Below are positions 5,310 through 8,894 of a stretch of 8,894 nucleotides of DNA, in pieces. Within the stretch, counting starts at the first letter, position 1. Each line of letters begins with the position of its first letter. The stretch is from positions 1 to 8,894 of the forward strand of contig JAJXXI010000235.1 of the NCBI GenBank assembly GCA_021781185.1, read 5' to 3'. The notes below the pieces were generated by a model, which was given only the letters and a program-made list of their open reading frames with translations, had not been told where the DNA came from and ran no database searches. The position numbers were made by a program, and so were the translations under genes. The stretch is from a bacterium (lineage in GTDB: Bacteria > Verrucomicrobiota > Verrucomicrobiia > Limisphaerales > UBA11358).

Positions 5310-6587
5310 ATGAATTCACCGGAACACAACGTCCGCCAAGTCAGCCCGGTGCTGGTGGTGGATGACGAGCCGGTGTTTCTGGCCGCGCTCAGCCAGTTGC
5401 TGCAGCACGCAGGTTACGAGGCCGTTGCCTGTGAATCCCCGGTTGATGCGCTGGCGGAACTGAAACGGCGGAATTTTTCCGTCATTATTTCCGACCAGTT
5501 GATGCCCGGGCTCACCGGACTCGAACTGCTCGCCCATGCCCGCCAGCTTCAGCCGCATGCCACGCGCATTCTCGTGACCGGGGTGTTGAACCTCGACACG
5601 GTCGTTGCGGCGATCAACAAGGGGGAAATTTTTCGCTTCATCATCAAGCCGTGGTTGCACGAGGAGTTCATCGCCGCCGTGGAGAACGGCGTCCAACGTC
5701 ATCTGCTCATTTTGCAGAATTCGCACTTGCAGGCCGCCACCGAGTCCATGAACAGCCAGTTGGTGGAACTCAACCGCTCGCTGGAGCAGCAGTTGCAGGT
5801 GACCGCGCAGCAAAACCGGCAACTGGCGGAGCTCAACGGCACGCTGGAGACAAACCTGGTCCGTTCGCTCGAACTGTGCGTCCACACCATGCAGACGTTT
5901 TATCCGTCGCTCGGCAGCCAGGCCCGCCGGGTGACGGGGCTGTGCCGCGCCATCGGGCGGCTCGCCGCATTGACGGCGGATGAGCAGCGGATTCTGGAAA
6001 GTGCCGCGCTGCTTCATGACATCGGTTTGGTGGGCATTCCGCGCCAGATCATTCGCCGGTGGCAGGAGCATCCGGGCTCCTTGGCTGAACCCGAGCGCCG
6101 GATGATCGAGCAGCACCCGATTTTGGGCCAGGAACTGGCCACCTATGTTAGCAACTTCGACCGGGTGGGCCTGATCATTCGTTCCCACCATGAACGTATT
6201 GACGGGCTGGGATATCCCGACCAGATCAAGGGCGAGAACATTCCCTGGCTGGCGCGGCTGCTGGCCGTGCCGGTCGCGTTTGCGTCGGACTTGGCGAAAG
6301 AGAGCATCGTCCTCGAACGCATCAAGGCCGGGTCCGGAACGGCTTTCGAGCCGGAAGCGGTGCGGATTTTTCTACACGCGCAAACCATTGCCGCCGTGCC
6401 GCGGCGCGAGCGGCAGATTTCCCTGTTCGACCTCCGCCCCGGCATGGTGCTGGCCTGCGGCATTGACACCCCGAGCGGCATGTTGCTGGTGCCGGAGGGG
6501 CAAACACTCAATGCCACCTGCATTGAAAAAATTCTGAATTACCACCGCGTTCAGCCGCTGGCTCAAAATTTAACGGTTTATTGCTGA
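5310..6587 (+). CDS. Response regulator with a divergent HD-GYP output domain
   Basis: The 425-residue protein joins a receiver domain to an HD-GYP domain, the RpfG-type layout in which phosphorylation controls cyclic-di-GMP hydrolysis. The receiver (about 13-130) has the acidic pair D18/D19, phospho-acceptor D62 in SDQLMPGLTG, T90 and K113 in FRFIIKPW, so it looks competent. A coiled-coil linker covers about 133-185. In the HD-GYP part (about 186-345), H236/D237 (LLHDIG), H269 (EQHPILG), H293/H294 and DGLGYP (298-303) are present. The Lys usually following HDIG is Leu240. The usual VADVFDAL segment reads AVPVAFASDL (319-328), with Val322 where a metal-ligand Asp is expected. A C-terminal segment (about 366-425, LRPGMVLACGIDTPSGMLLVPEG) matches the small beta extension found after some HD domains. 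No sensor kinase is visible. Set inside a flagellar operon, it probably tunes motility; whether it hydrolyses cyclic-di-GMP is uncertain. The start is supported by a good SD. Confidence 0.93.
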   Translation: MNSPEHNVRQVSPVLVVDDEPVFLAALSQLLQHAGYEAVACESPVDALAELKRRNFSVIISDQLMPGLTGLELLAHARQLQPHATRILVTGVLNLDTVVAAINKGEIFRFIIKPWLHEEFIAAVENGVQRHLLILQNSHLQAATESMNSQLVELNRSLEQQLQVTAQQNRQLAELNGTLETNLVRSLELCVHTMQTFYPSLGSQARRVTGLCRAIGRLAALTADEQRILESAALLHDIGLVGIPRQIIRRWQEHPGSLAEPERRMIEQHPILGQELATYVSNFDRVGLIIRSHHERIDGLGYPDQIKGENIPWLARLLAVPVAFASDLAKESIVLERIKAGSGTAFEPEAVRIFLHAQTIAAVPRRERQISLFDLRPGMVLACGIDTPSGMLLVPEGQTLNATCIEKILNYHRVQPLAQNLTVYC

Positions 6588-6605
6588 CCGGAACCCGACC
6601 GCCCC

Positions 6606-8546
6606 ATGACCACACCTCATTCTCACCCGGCGAATCCGCCAGTTGCCAAGTTGAAGGCGGTTGATCCCGCCTGCTTCGCGCGGCACAACGGCTCCCGCTA
6701 CCGGACGCCGGTGGACTTGCAGGTGACGCCCGACGCGCCGCGGCATTTTCTCGTGGTGGGCGGCTGTCTCGCGCAACCGTTTACCGACATTGCGGCGATG
6801 ATCAATCCCGCTTTCACGGGGGATTTTATTCTGCTGAATAATTTCGATGAGTTTCCGGCCATCCCGCCGGCTCAAGCGGCGCGGTATGATTTTCAAATCA
6901 TCCACATCCCGCTGCGTTCCATTTTGGGCAATGCCTATTTTCAACTGCCGGATGACACGGCGCGGCATGAAGAGTTTTTGCGCCAGACCCAGGAACACCT
7001 GGCCCGCTACCTGGCGAATGTCGTCAAACTCAACGTTGAACGCAAACTGCTGACATTCGTTTTGGGCTTCATGGTGCCGCAGCAGAATCCGCTCGGCCGG
7101 TTCCGGGCGCGCTACGATGTCCGCAACCTTTTGCACTTCATGGAGCGATTGAACATGTTTCTCGCGGGGGAAGTGGCCCGGCTCGAAAACGCGCATTTCG
7201 TGGACATTGACCAGGTTTCCAGCAGCATCGGCAAAAAGGCGTGCCAGGACGACATGGTCTGGTCGTTCACGCACGGCACGACGCTGAGCGATGGCGATCA
7301 CGATCTCGACTTGAACCGGATCGAGCCGCCGGCCCCGATGCAGCAGCATTATTCCGCGCGCTGGCTGGAATTTTTCGAGGCGCTGCTGCACGAGATATTT
7401 GCGATGCATCGCACAATCCTGCAACAAGACACGGTCAAGCTGGTGGCGGTGGATCTGGACGACACCTTGTGGCGCGGCGTGGCGGCGGAGGGCACGTTGG
7501 GAGCCATGGAAGGCTGGCCGATGGGTTTCATGGAGACGCTGTTGCTGTTGAAACAGCGCGGCATTCTGCTGGCCATCCTCAGCAAAAACGACGAACAGTT
7601 CATCCGGTCCAAGTGGAAGGACATTGTGCAAGGCCAGATTGCCCTGTCGGATTTTGCCGTGCTCAAAATCAATTTCCGCAGCAAGGCGAAAAACCTGGCC
7701 GAGATTCTCCGGGAAGTAAATCTGCGGCCGCAGAATGCGGTGATGATTGATGACAATCCCGTGGAGCGCGCCGCGATCCAGGCAGGCTTGCCGGGTGTGC
7801 GGGTGTTGGGCAGCGAGCTTTATTATTTGAAACGCGTTTTGCTGTGGGCGCCGGAAACCCAGCAGGTGAAGCTCACTGCGGAATCCGGCCGCAAAACGGA
7901 AATGGTTCAGGCGCAGTTGCAGCGGGAGTCCGTCCGGCAGCAGCTTTCGCCGACGGAGTTTCTCCAGACGCTGCAATTGCGCGTGTCCATTTCCGTGCTT
8001 GGGGACACCCGCAATTTGCAGATGAGCCGCGCGCTGGAATTGCTGAATAAAACCAATCAGTTCAACACCACCGGCGTGCGTTATACGCTGGAACAATGCC
8101 ATCAACAGTTCGCCGCCGGCCGGCAGTTGCACGTGGTTCAGGCCGAGGACCGTTTCACTCAATACGGACTCATTGGCGCGGCGTGGGTGCGCGAGAATTG
8201 CGTTGAACATTTTGTGATGAGCTGTCGTGCGCTCGGATTAGGCATTGAAGACGCCTTTCTGGCCTGGCTGGCGGCGCGGCTCGCCGGCCAAAAAGCTTTC
8301 ACTATGCTAGGGCAATTGCGGCATACGGAGGCTAATCTGGTCTGCCGGGAATTTTATCGCCGGTCAGGATTTATTTCCTCGCCGGCAAATCCGGAGCTGT
8401 GGATGCGGCCGCTGGCGCTGCCGCTGCGGATTCCGTTGCATTTGACTCTTGCGACATCCGAAGATGAATCCGCTCCGGCTTCATCCGGAGCGGGGAATTC
8501 GGGAACTGCCGTCCGAAGTTTGCGCCCGGATTTGGTTTCCACCTGA
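6606..8546 (+). CDS. FkbH-like HAD-IIIC protein with N-terminal SGNH-like and C-terminal GNAT-like parts
   Basis: The 646-residue protein follows the three-part plan of the FkbH family. FkbH itself loads and dephosphorylates a glycerate unit onto an acyl carrier protein; relatives occur in polysaccharide and surface-sugar loci. The N-terminal part (about 45-275) begins with a strand, HFLVVGGCLAQPF (47-59), like the SGNH-type opening of these proteins, though the expected Ser region reads GGC. The HAD core (about 276-420) has motif I VAVDLDDTLWRG (280-291; D283, D285, T287), motif II LSKND (325-329), a Lys near 358-362 for motif III, and motif IV MIDDNPVER (380-388), so the phosphatase site looks intact. 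The C-terminal part (about 455-600) contains LLNKTNQFNTTGVRYT (479-494) and MSCRALGLGIEDAFLAWL (538-555), the acetyltransferase-like region of the family. The last 30 residues are low-complexity. It starts 18 nt after the previous stop with no good SD. No acyl carrier protein is seen, so the substrate is open; flagellin or surface glycan modification is inferred from context. Confidence 0.9.
   Translation: MTTPHSHPANPPVAKLKAVDPACFARHNGSRYRTPVDLQVTPDAPRHFLVVGGCLAQPFTDIAAMINPAFTGDFILLNNFDEFPAIPPAQAARYDFQIIHIPLRSILGNAYFQLPDDTARHEEFLRQTQEHLARYLANVVKLNVERKLLTFVLGFMVPQQNPLGRFRARYDVRNLLHFMERLNMFLAGEVARLENAHFVDIDQVSSSIGKKACQDDMVWSFTHGTTLSDGDHDLDLNRIEPPAPMQQHYSARWLEFFEALLHEIFAMHRTILQQDTVKLVAVDLDDTLWRGVAAEGTLGAMEGWPMGFMETLLLLKQRGILLAILSKNDEQFIRSKWKDIVQGQIALSDFAVLKINFRSKAKNLAEILREVNLRPQNAVMIDDNPVERAAIQAGLPGVRVLGSELYYLKRVLLWAPETQQVKLTAESGRKTEMVQAQLQRESVRQQLSPTEFLQTLQLRVSISVLGDTRNLQMSRALELLNKTNQFNTTGVRYTLEQCHQQFAAGRQLHVVQAEDRFTQYGLIGAAWVRENCVEHFVMSCRALGLGIEDAFLAWLAARLAGQKAFTMLGQLRHTEANLVCREFYRRSGFISSPANPELWMRPLALPLRIPLHLTLATSEDESAPASSGAGNSGTAVRSLRPDLVST
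8470..8493 (+). repeat. Perfect hairpin in the 3' end of the FkbH-like gene
   Basis: CCGCTCCGG (8470-8478) and CCGGAGCGG (8485-8493) are exact reverse complements around CTTCAT. It lies within the low-complexity C-terminal tail, about 50 nt before the stop, with no T tract after it. It could slow or attenuate transcription, or stabilise mRNA, before the glycosyltransferase gene. Confidence 0.4.
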
Positions 8547-8559
8547 GCCGGCATCCAAC

Positions 8560-8894
8560 ATGAACGGGCCGCAGACCAAATTATCGCTGGTGATGATCGT
8601 CAAAAACGAGGCGCGCTGCCTGGCGCGCTGCCTGCGGAGCGTGCAGGCGATCGCGGATGAGATCATCATCACCGACACCGGCTCAACCGACAATACCGTA
8701 AAAATCGCCACCGAATACGGCGCGAAGGTGTCGCACTTCAAATGGGTTAACGACTTTGCCGCCGCGCGGAATTTTGCGCTCGCCCAGGCCACGGGCGACT
8801 GGATGCTGGTGCTGGACGCGGATGAATTTGCCAGCGAAAAACTGGCTGGCGAGATTCGCCGCTTCATTGCCGGGCCGCCGCAGATCGGCCGGCT
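8560..8894 (+). CDS. Family 2 glycosyltransferase, N-terminal part (WaaE-like)
   Basis: Only the first 111 residues lie in the window. They form the nucleotide-sugar binding half of a GT-A fold: LSLVMIVKNEARCLARCLRSV (8-28, nucleotide-binding opening), DEIIITDTGSTDNT (33-46, with D39 and D44), VSHFKWVNDFAAARNFAL (57-74) and DWMLVLDADEF (80-90), with the DxD metal site at D86/D88. This run closely follows the WaaE/KdtX-like group and the related TPR-carrying GT2 enzymes. Those enzymes transfer a sugar to lipopolysaccharide core or to protein; which applies cannot be decided without the C-terminus. The ATG at 8560 follows the FkbH-like stop by 13 nt and has no recognisable SD, so it is probably translated with the preceding gene. 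A role in flagellin or surface glycosylation is inferred from the flagellar genes upstream. Confidence 0.92.
   Translation, partial: MNGPQTKLSLVMIVKNEARCLARCLRSVQAIADEIIITDTGSTDNTVKIATEYGAKVSHFKWVNDFAAARNFALAQATGDWMLVLDADEFASEKLAGEIRRFIAGPPQIGR

Noticed and set aside
5316..6191. Open frame on the - strand (291 codons)
   Set aside because: It lies opposite the receiver/HD-GYP gene and has no recognisable motif, so it is a shadow frame.
7241..7750. Open frame on the + strand inside the FkbH-like gene
   Set aside because: It is out of frame with HAD motifs I to IV, which are encoded in the main frame over the same bases.
6570..8210. Long open frame on the - strand (546 codons)
   Set aside because: It is antisense to the FkbH-like gene, whose motifs are clear. 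The translation is His/Arg/Gln-rich without family features, as expected opposite GC-rich coding DNA.

Overview
The window reads as a flagellar filament and chaperone operon leading into glycan or sugar-modification genes, all on the + strand. Composition is moderately GC-rich with GC-rich third codon positions. Several genes lack a Shine-Dalgarno (SD) sequence, the flagellin is small, and an FkbH-type protein and a WaaE-like glycosyltransferase sit next to flagellar genes. Together this suggests a free-living Gram-negative bacterium, perhaps Verrucomicrobiota or a neighbouring phylum. That placement is an impression from style, not a demonstrated assignment.

Layout. Positions 1-315 hold the C-terminal end of an unrecognised low-complexity protein, closed by a strong intrinsic terminator (340-371). 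A gene-free stretch follows to 959. Its right half holds a good sigma-28 (FliA-type) promoter candidate (742-768) and a leader of about 185 nt. That leader carries hairpins displaying GGA motifs that resemble CsrA binding sites; one overlaps the flagellin SD. The flagellin gene (960-1763) is followed by a GC-rich hairpin and then fliD (1884-3668).

Downstream, gaps are at most 32 nt or genes overlap, so fliD to the window end is probably one transcription unit. In order it encodes the filament cap FliD, an exported CsgG/LpoB/FlgO-like protein, the flagellin chaperone FliS, a small helical FliT/FlgN-like chaperone candidate, a receiver plus HD-GYP response regulator with substituted catalytic positions, an FkbH-like HAD-IIIC protein, and the start of a family 2 glycosyltransferase that runs off the window.

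How the genes may work together. Flagellin is exported with FliS as chaperone and assembles under the FliD cap, which the FliT/FlgN-like protein may chaperone. The sigma-28 promoter and the CsrA-like leader would time flagellin synthesis to a finished hook-basal body. The response regulator may link motility to signalling. The last two genes may modify flagellin or a surface glycan. The least explained items are the exported protein between fliD and fliS, the altered HD-GYP domain and the flagellin leader. I saw no tRNA, rRNA, CRISPR array, transposase or attachment site.
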